The notes under the pieces were generated by a model that was not told the DNA's origin, made no database searches, and was given only the letters and a program-made list of their open reading frames with translations. Below, one piece after another: positions 24,735 through 34,043 of a DNA stretch of 64,000 bases (the first letter of the stretch is position 1; every line of letters begins with the position of its first letter). A program made the translations under genes and the position numbers. Location of the stretch: contig QWII01000020.1 of the NCBI GenBank assembly GCA_021405325.1, positions 1 to 64,000 on the forward strand, written 5' to 3'. This stretch comes from Caldilinea sp. CFX5 (GTDB lineage Bacteria; Chloroflexota; Anaerolineae; Caldilineales; Caldilineaceae).

Positions 24735-26620
24735 TGAGCGGCATTGTTGGCATTGTCCATTTTGATGGCAAAGCGGTGACGCCGGGCCAAATTGAGCGAA
24801 TGACGGCAGCACTAGCCTACCGTGGGCCAGATGGCATCAACCATTGGGTGGACGGCTCGGTAGCGCTCGGCCACTGCATGTTGCGCACCACGCCGGAAGC
24901 CCTGGAAGAAAGCCAACCCCTGGCCAATGAAGATCAAAGTATCATCTTAGTTATGGATGGCCGTGTTGACAATTGGGAAACCTTACGCCAGCAATTGTTA
25001 GCGAAAGGGGCCATCCTGCGCAGCCGCGCGGATGCTGAATTAGTGTTGAGGAGCTATGAAATCTGGGGAAAGCAGTGCCAAAATCACCTTGAGGGTGATT
25101 TTGCTTTGGCGCTTTGGGATGCCAGAAACCAAACGATTTTTTGTGTCCGTGACCCGTTAGGCAATAAACCTTTTCACTACCATTGGCAGGGCAACACATT
25201 GGCGTTTGCCTCTGAGTTACACCCGCTTTTGACATTGCCCTGGGTGCAGCCAGTTGCGAATGAGGGCATGTTGGCCGAATTTCTCGCCGGTGATTGGTAT
25301 ACGCGCGATGAGACGCTTTGGCAAGGCCTTATGCGGCTGGTGGCGGCACACACGCTGGAAGGCAATGCGCATGGGATAAAACTTGAGCAATATTGGCAGC
25401 CGGATCTTTGGGCTACGTTGCCCTATACCACCGAACAAGAATATGTTGAGCATTATCGTGCGTTGGTTTTTGAGAGCATCCGGCGGCAATCACGCTGCCA
25501 TAAGCCCGTAGCGATAGAAGTCAGTGGCGGGCTTGATTCTTCGGCCATCTTTTGTGTAGCCGAACAGCTACGCCGGACACACCACTTACCCGCGCCCGCC
25601 ATTGCCGGTTATACCTTTGCCTTTCCCGATACCAGCACGACAAATAGCAGCGCTGCGCATGAATTGGCGTATGCCCGCGCCATTGGTCACCATTGGGCAA
25701 CCCCGATCCATGAGATTGCACCGGCGCTGCCCCCCCTCGCCTGGTATGAGGAACAGGCAAAACGCTATCGCGAATTTGTCGGTTTCCCGAATGGCTCCAT
25801 GTGCTTACCATTACGGGCAACGGCTGCCCGCCACGGCAGTTGTGTCGTCTTAACGGGTGAAGGCGGCGACCAATGGGCAACTGGTTCGCGATTATACTAT
25901 GCCGAAGAATTGGCACAACGGCATTGGCAGGCTTTGTATGGATGTTTACAGGCCGATCAAAGGGCATTTGGCATGAAACAAGCCGTAACCTGGTTTTTAC
26001 GCTATGGTTGCTTGCCAGTTTTACCAACAGTCTTACAAGATACGGTGCGAAAATTTGTTCATCATTTCCGTAAACCTGCCCTTAGCGCTAAGTCACGCTT
26101 TTGGCTTACAACCATACAAGCTGAACGATTAGGCAACCGTATTGTGCAACCTGATTTTAAGGTACAGCGCGCCCATCAACAGCAATTATTGACCCTGCTT
26201 TCCCTTCCCCTTTACGCGCAAGTGATGGAAAGGGCGGAGCGGGATGCAGCACGGTCAGGCCTTGAGCTACGCCATCCATTGCATACCACCCAACTGGCGC
26301 AACTGGCCTTTGCCACACCAGCCCGGTTACGTTTGCGCGGCGATTTGGACAAAGCACTCCATCGCCAGGCTTTGCAAGCGCTCATGCCCGCCAACGTGTT
26401 AACCCGTAAAGGCAAGGCTGAATTTTCCGTTACTTTTCGCACACGGTTAGATGCGATGCAACCCCTGCTAACCCAAGCTATACCCCAACGGCGGCCAGCG
26501 TGGGTAAACGCCCAAGGGATGGCGCACCTTTACGAAATTTACCGGAACCAGCCCCAATCAGGCTGGCCCCTCTGGATTTTATGGGCGATTTATCTATGTG
26601 ATCTTATCGTGCCCGCCTAA
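24734..26620 (+). CDS. Asparagine synthetase-like lasso cyclase (C protein)
   Basis: Predicted to adenylate the ring-forming Asp/Glu side chain of the core and close the isopeptide ring with the new N-terminus. 628 residues. An N-terminal glutaminase-like domain begins MSGIVGIVHFDG, where the nucleophile Cys2 of true glutaminases is Ser. GPDGINHW and CVRDPLGNKPFHY are kept. The C-terminal synthetase domain has the PP-loop SGGLDSSAIF (near residue 263) and LTGEGGDQW. Loss of Cys2 suggests no glutamine hydrolysis, as expected when the amine is supplied by the peptide. The start at 24734 overlaps the B1 stop. Last gene of the cluster; no dedicated transporter or isopeptidase follows. Confidence 0.87.
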   Translation: MSGIVGIVHFDGKAVTPGQIERMTAALAYRGPDGINHWVDGSVALGHCMLRTTPEALEESQPLANEDQSIILVMDGRVDNWETLRQQLLAKGAILRSRADAELVLRSYEIWGKQCQNHLEGDFALALWDARNQTIFCVRDPLGNKPFHYHWQGNTLAFASELHPLLTLPWVQPVANEGMLAEFLAGDWYTRDETLWQGLMRLVAAHTLEGNAHGIKLEQYWQPDLWATLPYTTEQEYVEHYRALVFESIRRQSRCHKPVAIEVSGGLDSSAIFCVAEQLRRTHHLPAPAIAGYTFAFPDTSTTNSSAAHELAYARAIGHHWATPIHEIAPALPPLAWYEEQAKRYREFVGFPNGSMCLPLRATAARHGSCVVLTGEGGDQWATGSRLYYAEELAQRHWQALYGCLQADQRAFGMKQAVTWFLRYGCLPVLPTVLQDTVRKFVHHFRKPALSAKSRFWLTTIQAERLGNRIVQPDFKVQRAHQQQLLTLLSLPLYAQVMERAERDAARSGLELRHPLHTTQLAQLAFATPARLRLRGDLDKALHRQALQALMPANVLTRKGKAEFSVTFRTRLDAMQPLLTQAIPQRRPAWVNAQGMAHLYEIYRNQPQSGWPLWILWAIYLCDLIVPA

Positions 26621-26875
26621 CTTCGACGCTTCAATGCTTTAGGTGCGCGACTACTTGCGCTCCCGTCACGCTATGGAACCTCATTTTTTATGCCAAAACT
26701 CTTCAGTTTCTGATTGCCAACAACGACCAGTGCGCCCCGGTCATCCTTCAATAAGGCTGGGACCATGTCTACTCTAATCACCTTACTAAAATATTCAGAA
26801 TATGTTAAACTGATTTTCTAGAAAGAACCATCAGTTTTTCAAAAACTAACCATATTTACAGTATAATAGCTGGAT

Positions 26876-29800
26876 ATGATCAGTCAGCAACCTGTCTCCA
26901 GTGAATTGTCTACGAACGCGCCACCCCCCATCCGCATTTGGCTCTTTGGGGCATTTCGGGTAAATGTCCAGGGGGTAGATCTTGTCAACTTTCGCTCGAA
27001 CAAAAGCCGGGCGTTACTTGCCTATCTCCTCCTCACCCATCCCCCACCGCCGTTGCGTAGCGATCTGGATAAGCTCTTTTGGCCCGACTATCTGGCCCAA
27101 TCGGCCCGGGGTAATTTACGCCAGAGCTTGAGCAATCTGCGCGCCACGCTGGCGCCTTTCGATCTGATCGCCGCCGATTATACCCATGTCCGCGTCAAGC
27201 TTGACCCAACCCTCATCTGGTGTGATGTCTGGCAATTTATGGAGCTGCTTGCGCGTTGCCAACGCCATCCGCACCAGAGTCTGGCCGCATGTCCGGCGTG
27301 TACCGCCCGTCTGCAACAGGCCCTTGACCTCTATCGCGGTGGGTTGCTGGAAAACTTCCCCGCGGTCGATAGCCCGCCCTTTCACGCCTGGCTACAGGCG
27401 CAACGACAGCGCTTTGCCACGGCCTTGGCGGAAGCCCAGGCGGCGCTTGCGAAATCCAGCGCCTTGCCGCAGACGCCCTCCCATAATCTGCCCTTGCCCG
27501 TCACCCGGTTTATTGGCCGGGAAACGGCGATTGCCGAGGTCGCTGCGCGCCTGCTGGGCAGTGGTCAACCGGCGTCACGCCTGCTGACCTTGACCGGCGC
27601 CGGGGGCGCGGGCAAAACGCGCCTTGCGCGCCAAGTCGCCGCCGCCGTGCAACCCCACTTTCCCGATGGCGTCTGGTTGATCGATCTGGCGCCGGTGACC
27701 GACCCCACCCTGTTGCCGGAGGTGATTGCCGATAGCTTACGGGTGCATGGCGAAGTGGGGCGCCCGTTGGTGGCGAGCCTCTTGGATTGGTTGCAGAGCA
27801 AACACCTGCTGCTGCTCCTGGATAATTGTGAACATCTGATCGATAGTTGCGCGGACTTTGCCGTGCGGGCGTTGCAGGCTGGTCCCGCCGTCCACTTGCT
27901 GGCTACCAGCCGGGAAGTGTTGAATATTGCCGGTGAGGCGATCTACCCCGTCGTCCCGCTGACCTTGCCCCCCACCTTATCACGCCCCTTGTCCGCCACC
28001 GCGCCCCAAGCAGAGGCCGATGACACCTGGCTGCAGGCGTTGCAGCAGGCCGAGGCGGCCCGCTTGTTTAGCGACCGGGCGGCTTTGGTGCAACCCACCT
28101 TTCGGGTGACAAGGACGAATGCGCCCGCGCTGGCCCAGATCTGTCATCAATTGGATGGCCTGCCGCTGGCGCTGGAACTGGCCGCCGCCTGCGTTAAAGT
28201 GCTGTCGGTCGAGCAGATCGCCGAGCGGATGGGTAATCGTTTCCGCCTCTTGTGCAACGGCCCCCGCGACGCCGTGTCCCGCCACCAGACCCTACGGGCC
28301 TCCGTGGATTGGAGCTATGATCTGCTGACCAAACCGGAGCGCGTCCTCTTGCGCCGGCTGGCGCTCTTTACCGGCGGCTGGACATTGGCAGCAGCGGAAG
28401 CGATCTGCGCTGATGATAGCACTGTAACGCAGGCGGCGGCGACGGGGGCCGGGCGCGTTGAAGGCGGGGTTGGCCTAAACGCGCTGGCGCAGGGCGCGAT
28501 TCTACCTTTGCTCACCCATCTGGTCGAGAAGTCGCTGGTGACGTGGGATGGCAACCAGGAGAAGACGCGCTACCACCTGTTAGCGACCATTCGCCACTAT
28601 GCTCAGGAAAAATTAGCGGAAGCGGACGAAACCTTGTGGCTTGGCCGGCGCCATTTCACCTATTTTTTGCAGATGGCGCGTGAAACCGAAGGGTTGATGC
28701 AACACGGTCAACGCCCCCTGGCCACCGCCTACTTGCGTGCGGATCATGACAATTTGCGTGCTGCGCTGCTCTGGGCTTGCCGCCACGATGGGGAAGCCGC
28801 CTGTCACCTGGTGGGGCTGCTCCGTTGGTTCTGGCTCCATGCCGATTTCATCGTCGAGAGCGAAGGGTGGCATCAACGGGTGTTGGCGTTGCCGGCAACG
28901 GCCACCCTCACCCGCGGCCGGGCGCTGGCGACCCTTAGCCACGCTTCCCTCCAGATCTACACAAATCGCCTGAACCCGCAGTTCTTACAAGAAGCAGTCG
29001 CCAACTTTCAGGCGTTGAATGACCCGGTCTACTTGTGTGAAGCAGTGCTGTGGCTGGGCTTAGTGCTACCCTTTCTGGGCAAAGCCGAAGAAGCCCGCCG
29101 CCTCTTTAGCCAATATGAACCGTTGCTGCGTCAGGCAGCCACACCGTTGGTCTTGGGGCAGGCCCTGGTGCATTGGGCCAAGACGCAACCCGACTTTGCC
29201 CACGCCCAACCCTTGTATGAAGAAGCGCTGACCCTCGGTCAGCAGTGGCAAGAGCCGGTGATCCTGGCCAATGCCTATCTAGGGCTAGGCGATTGGGCGC
29301 AGGGGGCGCAAGAGTATGACCGCGCGCGCGCCTATCATCTGGAAGGGCTGGCCTGTATGCGCCGGGTGGGAACTACCTGGCTGATCGCCACGGCCTTACA
29401 ACATGTGGGGACGGCGATCGGTTGGAGCGGCGATTGTCAGGCGGCGCGCAGCTACTTTGCCGAAGGGCTGCACCTGGCACGCACGGTTGGCTATGAACGG
29501 TATATGGCAACCGTTTTGGCGCAACTGGCACAGATTGCCGCCCGGCAAGGTCAGTTTGACGCGGCGGAAGGCTATCTAGCGGAAGCTGTGGCGATCTGTC
29601 GTGCGCGAATGCTGCCCCATGGGCTGATCCTTTGTCTGATTGTTTACGCAAGTTTACGCTATTGGCAAGGAGAGCCGGCGCTGGCCGTGCGTTTACTGGC
29701 GCTGGAGGCGGTGCGCAAGACCCCCTTTCCCTTTGATGCCCGCCTGCGCGCAGAGACGCTGGCCGCCGCCCGCTACCACCTATCCGAAGCCGAATTTACC

Positions 29801-29968
29801 GCCGCCCAAGCGGCCGGACAAAGCTTGACTGTCGAAACCGCCCTGGTCTATGCCTGCGCCTCTGTGCGTACAAGCGCAGAGACAATGGTCATGCCTGTAA
29901 CACCCCCTGTGCCGGCGCCTGTGGCTGCGCTGCCAACGGCCCCTGCGCAACCGCCGCCGATCCAATAG
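26876..29968 (+). CDS. BTAD-STAND-TPR transcriptional regulator (second copy)
   Basis: A 1030-residue paralogue of the regulator at 17412, sharing FRSNK-RALLAYLLLTHP-type sequence in the winged helix (about 35-60). The same order follows: BTAD domain with the Cys-x2-Cys segment CPACTARLQQALDLY, STAND ATPase with P-loop GAGGAGKTRLAR (near residue 240) and LLLLLDNCEHL, then TPR-like helices. Residues after about 1005 are Pro/Ala/Thr-rich. It sits 255 nt after the cyclase stop on the same strand; a TATAAT at 26862-26867 and a small AGTTTTTCAAAAACT palindrome at 26833-26847 precede the start. Flanking placement suggests that the two regulators govern the cluster. Confidence 0.88.
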   Translation: MISQQPVSSELSTNAPPPIRIWLFGAFRVNVQGVDLVNFRSNKSRALLAYLLLTHPPPPLRSDLDKLFWPDYLAQSARGNLRQSLSNLRATLAPFDLIAADYTHVRVKLDPTLIWCDVWQFMELLARCQRHPHQSLAACPACTARLQQALDLYRGGLLENFPAVDSPPFHAWLQAQRQRFATALAEAQAALAKSSALPQTPSHNLPLPVTRFIGRETAIAEVAARLLGSGQPASRLLTLTGAGGAGKTRLARQVAAAVQPHFPDGVWLIDLAPVTDPTLLPEVIADSLRVHGEVGRPLVASLLDWLQSKHLLLLLDNCEHLIDSCADFAVRALQAGPAVHLLATSREVLNIAGEAIYPVVPLTLPPTLSRPLSATAPQAEADDTWLQALQQAEAARLFSDRAALVQPTFRVTRTNAPALAQICHQLDGLPLALELAAACVKVLSVEQIAERMGNRFRLLCNGPRDAVSRHQTLRASVDWSYDLLTKPERVLLRRLALFTGGWTLAAAEAICADDSTVTQAAATGAGRVEGGVGLNALAQGAILPLLTHLVEKSLVTWDGNQEKTRYHLLATIRHYAQEKLAEADETLWLGRRHFTYFLQMARETEGLMQHGQRPLATAYLRADHDNLRAALLWACRHDGEAACHLVGLLRWFWLHADFIVESEGWHQRVLALPATATLTRGRALATLSHASLQIYTNRLNPQFLQEAVANFQALNDPVYLCEAVLWLGLVLPFLGKAEEARRLFSQYEPLLRQAATPLVLGQALVHWAKTQPDFAHAQPLYEEALTLGQQWQEPVILANAYLGLGDWAQGAQEYDRARAYHLEGLACMRRVGTTWLIATALQHVGTAIGWSGDCQAARSYFAEGLHLARTVGYERYMATVLAQLAQIAARQGQFDAAEGYLAEAVAICRARMLPHGLILCLIVYASLRYWQGEPALAVRLLALEAVRKTPFPFDARLRAETLAAARYHLSEAEFTAAQAAGQSLTVETALVYACASVRTSAETMVMPVTPPVPAPVAALPTAPAQPPPIQ

Positions 29969-30491
29969 CCACGCCAGCAGGCACAGAAACGATCGCCCAC
30001 AGCCTTTACGACCGATCCGCACCCCCGTAACAAAACGCTCCGTTCGTCACACTTTTTTGACGCCAAACCGCTTGACAAGCGCTGCTTCTTTGGCATGATT
30101 ACCATCAACAAAAGTAAACTTACTTAAATACAAAATTTCTGTAAACAGGCATTCAATCATGCGAAGGTTGATCGACGATTCTCTATTAGTGCATATTTGA
30201 AAATTGGCTCACCTACGGAAAGCGTGATAAGAAACCAGAGTTTTGCCAAAACCCTGGTTTCTTATCACGCTTTCCGTAGGTGTATCAGGCTATTACGTCC
30301 GGCCAACGAGTAGATAGAGCGGTGTGATCTTGCGACGAAACGGCAGGGTCACGACGGTTGGCTGTTGCCATACACATCCGGTTGGTAACAGTTGAACCAT
30401 GCCTTTTTTATCTTTTTGTTGGCTTATGAATCAACGATCAGGTACAATAGTATGGTGCGTTTATTTATACAATAGCTGAAGGATGCCAATC
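29969..30491. other. Intergenic region after the second BTAD regulator
   Basis: About 520 nt without a gene. It contains the perfect palindrome 30211-30281 and an AT-rich stretch at 30100-30200. TACAAT near 30442 could be the -10 of the MBL gene (TTGGCT about 18 nt upstream is a weak -35). Confidence 0.5.
30211..30281. repeat. Perfect 28-bp palindrome
   Basis: Arms 30211-30238 and 30254-30281 are exact reverse complements. The 15-nt spacer can pair further (TTTTG/CAAAA). No T-tract on either side. Confidence 0.92.
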
Positions 30492-31124
30492 ATGACAACA
30501 ACGCCACTCGAATTACGCCATCGCCAGGTTGGGCCGTGGCCGATGAATACGTATGCCTTGATCTGCCCCACCACGGGCGCCAGTGTCCTCTTTGACCCAG
30601 GAGCGGACCCGGATGTGTTAGCCGCAATGGTGGCCGATAGCCAACCGGTAGCGCTTCTGTTGACCCACTCTCATCCTGATCATGTGGGAGCGCTGGCAGA
30701 GATGCGCAAACGGCTAGGTGTGCCGCTCATGGCCCATGCGAATGTGGCTGAACGCGGTATCCAGAGTGATCGCGTGTTGAATGACGGTGACCATGTGCAG
30801 GTGGGGAATCATCGGCTGCGGATCTATTACACGCCGGGCCATATCAACGATCAGATCTGTTTTGCCATTGAAGCTGATCCGCGCATCATTGTCGGTGACA
30901 CGATCTTTGCCGGCGGGCCGGGCAAAACCTGGTCGGTCGAAGGCTTTCAGACCACGCTCAACACCCTACGCACGGTAGTCCTGCTGTGGCCGGATGACAG
31001 CATCTGTTACCCCGGTCACGGGCCAGCCTTCCGGCTTGGCGATATTCGCGCGGGTGTACAGGCATTTGTGGCGAAAGAGCACAGGGCCTTTTATGGGGAT
31101 GCGGAGTGGCCGGTAAGTCTATAG
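30492..31124 (+). CDS. MBL-fold metallohydrolase (glyoxalase II-like)
   Basis: A 210-residue metallo-beta-lactamase-fold hydrolase, probably a thioesterase. The metal motif HSHPDH is in LLLTHSHPDHVGAL (about residues 56-69), followed by YTPGHIND, VGDTIFAGGPG and CYPGHGP, which supply the further His and Asp ligands. I take the ATG at 30492 because GAAGGA at about 30478-30483 overlaps the alternative ATG at 30483. It is a single gene, convergent with the S1 protein, and a TGGACT-word palindrome separates the two. Confidence 0.88.
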   Translation: MTTTPLELRHRQVGPWPMNTYALICPTTGASVLFDPGADPDVLAAMVADSQPVALLLTHSHPDHVGALAEMRKRLGVPLMAHANVAERGIQSDRVLNDGDHVQVGNHRLRIYYTPGHINDQICFAIEADPRIIVGDTIFAGGPGKTWSVEGFQTTLNTLRTVVLLWPDDSICYPGHGPAFRLGDIRAGVQAFVAKEHRAFYGDAEWPVSL

Positions 31125-31206
31125 TCCACAGTCATGTAGTCCAAAGTCCGGAATCTTTCTCGTTGGACTCTGGACTGTGGACTGCGGACTATATGACTCT
31201 GGACTA
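31122..31206. repeat. TGGACT-word palindrome between convergent genes
   Basis: The left half 31122-31149 repeats AGTCCA-type words; the right half 31165-31206 repeats GGACTCTGGACTGTGGACT. The halves pair in several registers. It fills the gap between the MBL stop and the S1-protein stop and could act as a two-way terminator, without T-tracts. Confidence 0.8.
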
Positions 31207-31207
31207 C

Positions 31208-32104
31208 CTACCGGCCTTGTAACGTGCGGGCGATGATCTCTTCTTGGATCGAGCGGTTGCCGCGCTTGTTCTTCTTGTTGCGGTTTCGCTTATCGTTGCT
31301 GGCAAATTTGACGCCGCCGGCTTCCATGGCCCGTTTGAAGGCCATCTCCATTGGTGTCAGGATTTCCATGTCGGCGAATTCATCGACAATTTCTTCCTCC
31401 GGTTCCGGTTCGGGCGCCGGCTCCGGTGCGGCCTGCACTGGCGCCGGTTCGGGTTCCGGTTCCGGGCGCAGCCCTTTCATGCTCAGGTCAACGCGTTGGC
31501 GGCGGCGACTCAGTTCAATGATGCGCGCTTCGATCACATCACCGACATTGACGACATCTTCCGGCTTGGCAATGTAGCGCTCGCTCATTTCGCGAATGTG
31601 GAGCAGGGCATCGCGACCGATGCCAATGTCGACAAAGGCGCCATAGGGCAGAATGCGGGTCACCGTACCTTGGACAACTTCGCCCTTTTCCAGGTCGCGA
31701 ATCGTCTTGGTGCCCGGCTCGATCATGCTGAGGCTGATGCGATTGCGGTCGCGATCCAGCTTTTTGATCCAAACAGTGACTTCCTGCCCTTCTTTCAGCA
31801 CATCGGCCACTTTGCCCACACGGCGCACCGACAGTTCGGAGATATGGACGAGACCATCGCGGCCCACGCCAATATCAACAAAGGCGCCAAATTCGGTAAC
31901 ACGCTTCACTGTGCCGGTAATCTGCTGACCAACGGCCAACAATTTCACCACACGCCCATCAACTTCAACGGCAATTGGTTCCCCCACCGCTTCCGTAGCC
32001 CCATCCGTGTTGCTGTCCGTATTGCCCTCTACCGAGGGCTCGGCTACAGCCACCATAGGATCAGCTCCAACTTCTGCAACCGTAGTTTGCGCTTCTTCGC
32101 TCAT
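31208..32104 (-). CDS. Double S1-domain RNA-binding protein
   Basis: A 298-residue protein with two S1 motifs at about 52-122 and 136-208 (VKRVTEFGAFVDIGVGRDGLVHISE and VTRILPYGAFVDIGIGRDALLHI; together they show the canonical G-A-F-V and HIS/HIR pattern). An acidic N-terminus, a Glu/Pro linker (about 212-235) and a basic C-terminus (NKRNRNKKNKRGNRS) complete it. Likely an RNA-binding protein related to ribosomal protein S1 or general stress protein 13; exact role unknown. Minus strand, divergent from the M32 peptidase. Confidence 0.85.
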   Translation of the reverse strand: MSEEAQTTVAEVGADPMVAVAEPSVEGNTDSNTDGATEAVGEPIAVEVDGRVVKLLAVGQQITGTVKRVTEFGAFVDIGVGRDGLVHISELSVRRVGKVADVLKEGQEVTVWIKKLDRDRNRISLSMIEPGTKTIRDLEKGEVVQGTVTRILPYGAFVDIGIGRDALLHIREMSERYIAKPEDVVNVGDVIEARIIELSRRRQRVDLSMKGLRPEPEPEPAPVQAAPEPAPEPEPEEEIVDEFADMEILTPMEMAFKRAMEAGGVKFASNDKRNRNKKNKRGNRSIQEEIIARTLQGR

Positions 32105-32292
32105 CTTTTCCTCCCCAAGACTTACAACATCACAAGCTCAACTGACCGACCCCGGCACTGATGATGTTGTTCTCCTCAACTTTAAAATTAAAAATAGCTG
32201 CTATCTGATAATTATACCTGCTGCCTCTGGATCTGCCAAACAGATGTTGTGCTTGTGAACAATGGCACAACTAGGACAAATGATATACGAAA

Positions 32293-32321
32293 TTGTTGTT
32301 CTACCAGATGTGCCGTATAAT
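32293..32321 (+). promoter_or_regulatory. Promoter of the M32 carboxypeptidase
   Basis: TTGTTG (32293-32298), 17-nt spacer and a perfect TATAAT (32316-32321), 50 nt before the GTG start. Confidence 0.6.
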
Positions 32322-32370
32322 AGACAACAAATTTGATTTGCGACCTTGTTGGTAGAAAGACATAATAGTT

Positions 32371-33918
32371 GTGAAAATTACCCATTCATCTCAGAAAATT
32401 CAAAAAACTTTTGCCGACTTGCTTGAACGCTTGGGGGAAGTTAACGACTTACGCTCGGCAGCCGATCTGCTTGGTTGGGATCAGACAACCTATATGCCAT
32501 CCGGTGGCGCAGCGGCCAGAGCGCGCCAATTGGCGACGCTACAGCGCTTGGCGCATGAAAAATTCATCGAGCCAGCCATTGGCCATCTGCTTGACAAGCT
32601 GGAGAAAGCGGTTGAAGAGTTGCCGCCGGAGGATGATGGCGCCGCCCTCGTTCGCGTCACTCGGCGCGATTATGAACGCGCAACGCGCGTGCCTGCCACT
32701 TTTACGGCGCAGATGGCAACCCATCTTGCCGATTCCTATGCGGTTTGGGCGCAAGCGCGGCCCGCCGATGATTTTGCGCGGACTGTTCCCTATTTAGAAA
32801 AAACCGTGGAGCTGAGTCATACCTTTGCCGACTTTTTTCCCGGCTATTGCCATGTGGCCGACCCGTTGATCAGCATCAATGATTATGGGATGACCGTTGC
32901 AACCGTCGAGCCGCTCTTACGTGAATTACGGACGCAGCTTCAGCCCATTGTCAAAGCCATTAGCGCCCAGGCGGTCGTTGATGATGCTCGTCTGAAACAG
33001 AGCTTCCCGGAGGGAGCGCAGTGGGGCTTTGGCATCCCGATCATCAAACAATTTGGTTATGATTTCACCCGTGGCCGGCAGGACAAAACGCTGCATCCCT
33101 TTATGACCAAGTTCTCGCTGGACGATGTGCGCATTACCACCCGCTTTAACGAAACCGATCTGTCCGAAGGTCTCTTTAGCACCTTGCACGAGGCCGGTCA
33201 CGCCATGTATGAGCAGGGCATTGATCCCAATTTTGAACGCACACCGTTGGCGGATGGCGCTTCCGCCGGCGTCCATGAAAGCCAGTCACGGCTTTGGGAG
33301 AATCAGGTGGGGCGTAGTTGGGCCTTTTGGCAACATTATTACCCGCAACTGCAAGCGACTTTCCCTGAACAATTAGGCAAGGTTGACCTGGCAACCTTCT
33401 ACCGTGCCATCAATGTTGTCCGGCCTTCGCTGATCCGCACCGATGCCGATGAAGTGACCTACAATTTGCATATTATCATTCGCTTCGAGTTGGAATTAGC
33501 GCTGCTAGAGGGGAAATTGGCCGTGCGCGACCTGCCGGCGGCCTGGGATGAATGCTATGACACCACTCTTGGCGTGAGCGCGCCGGATCAGCGGGATGGC
33601 GTGCTACAAGATGTCCACTGGTTCTCCGGTCTGATTGGCGGCTCCTTTCAGGGCTATAGCTTGGGCAATATCATGGCTGCCCAATTTTATGCGCAGGCGC
33701 TCAACGCCCACCCCGCCATTCCCGCCGAGATTGCCGGTGGTCACTTTGCCACCTTGCACGAGTGGTTGCGCACCAACATCTATCAGCACGGCAATAAATT
33801 TACCACAGCCGAGTTGCTCCAACGGGTGACAGGCGGCCCCTTATCACTGCAACCCTATCTGGCGTATTTGCACGCCAAATATGGCGCCATTTACAACCTG
33901 GCATTGTCGTCATCGTGA
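32371..33918 (+). CDS. M32-family metallocarboxypeptidase
   Basis: Zinc carboxypeptidase of the Taq/Pfu family that trims C-terminal residues with broad specificity. 515 residues, as usual for the family. The zinc motif HEAGH lies at about 273-277 (TLHEAGHAMYEQG), followed by the conserved HESQSRLWENQVGRS and the YNLHIIIRFELE segment. The N-terminal SAADLLGWDQTTYMP is a family hallmark. Starts with GTG at 32371, after a clear promoter. Single gene; downstream is a palindrome with an element also found in the E2 gene. Confidence 0.93.
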   Translation: MKITHSSQKIQKTFADLLERLGEVNDLRSAADLLGWDQTTYMPSGGAAARARQLATLQRLAHEKFIEPAIGHLLDKLEKAVEELPPEDDGAALVRVTRRDYERATRVPATFTAQMATHLADSYAVWAQARPADDFARTVPYLEKTVELSHTFADFFPGYCHVADPLISINDYGMTVATVEPLLRELRTQLQPIVKAISAQAVVDDARLKQSFPEGAQWGFGIPIIKQFGYDFTRGRQDKTLHPFMTKFSLDDVRITTRFNETDLSEGLFSTLHEAGHAMYEQGIDPNFERTPLADGASAGVHESQSRLWENQVGRSWAFWQHYYPQLQATFPEQLGKVDLATFYRAINVVRPSLIRTDADEVTYNLHIIIRFELELALLEGKLAVRDLPAAWDECYDTTLGVSAPDQRDGVLQDVHWFSGLIGGSFQGYSLGNIMAAQFYAQALNAHPAIPAEIAGGHFATLHEWLRTNIYQHGNKFTTAELLQRVTGGPLSLQPYLAYLHAKYGAIYNLALSSS

Positions 33919-34014
33919 GGTTCGTGGGTTCGTCGGCTGGTTCGTTGGTTGAGGCTTCGGCGTGAGCTCAGCCGAACGCTTGTCGAAACCACCGAACCAG
34001 CCGACGAACCCACC
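33919..34014. repeat. GGTTCGT-word palindrome with a 25-nt element in its loop
   Basis: Arms 33919-33950 and 33987-34014 are near-perfect reverse complements built of GGTTCGT, CGGCTGG and TTGGTT words. The interior holds a 25-nt element (33953-33977) that is 23/25 identical to 57612-57636 inside the E2 coding sequence, followed by CTTGTCGAAAC, related to the conserved loop of the other palindromes. Confidence 0.85.
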
Positions 34015-34043
34015 ATCACCTATTTGTGAGAAGATCAATTTTT

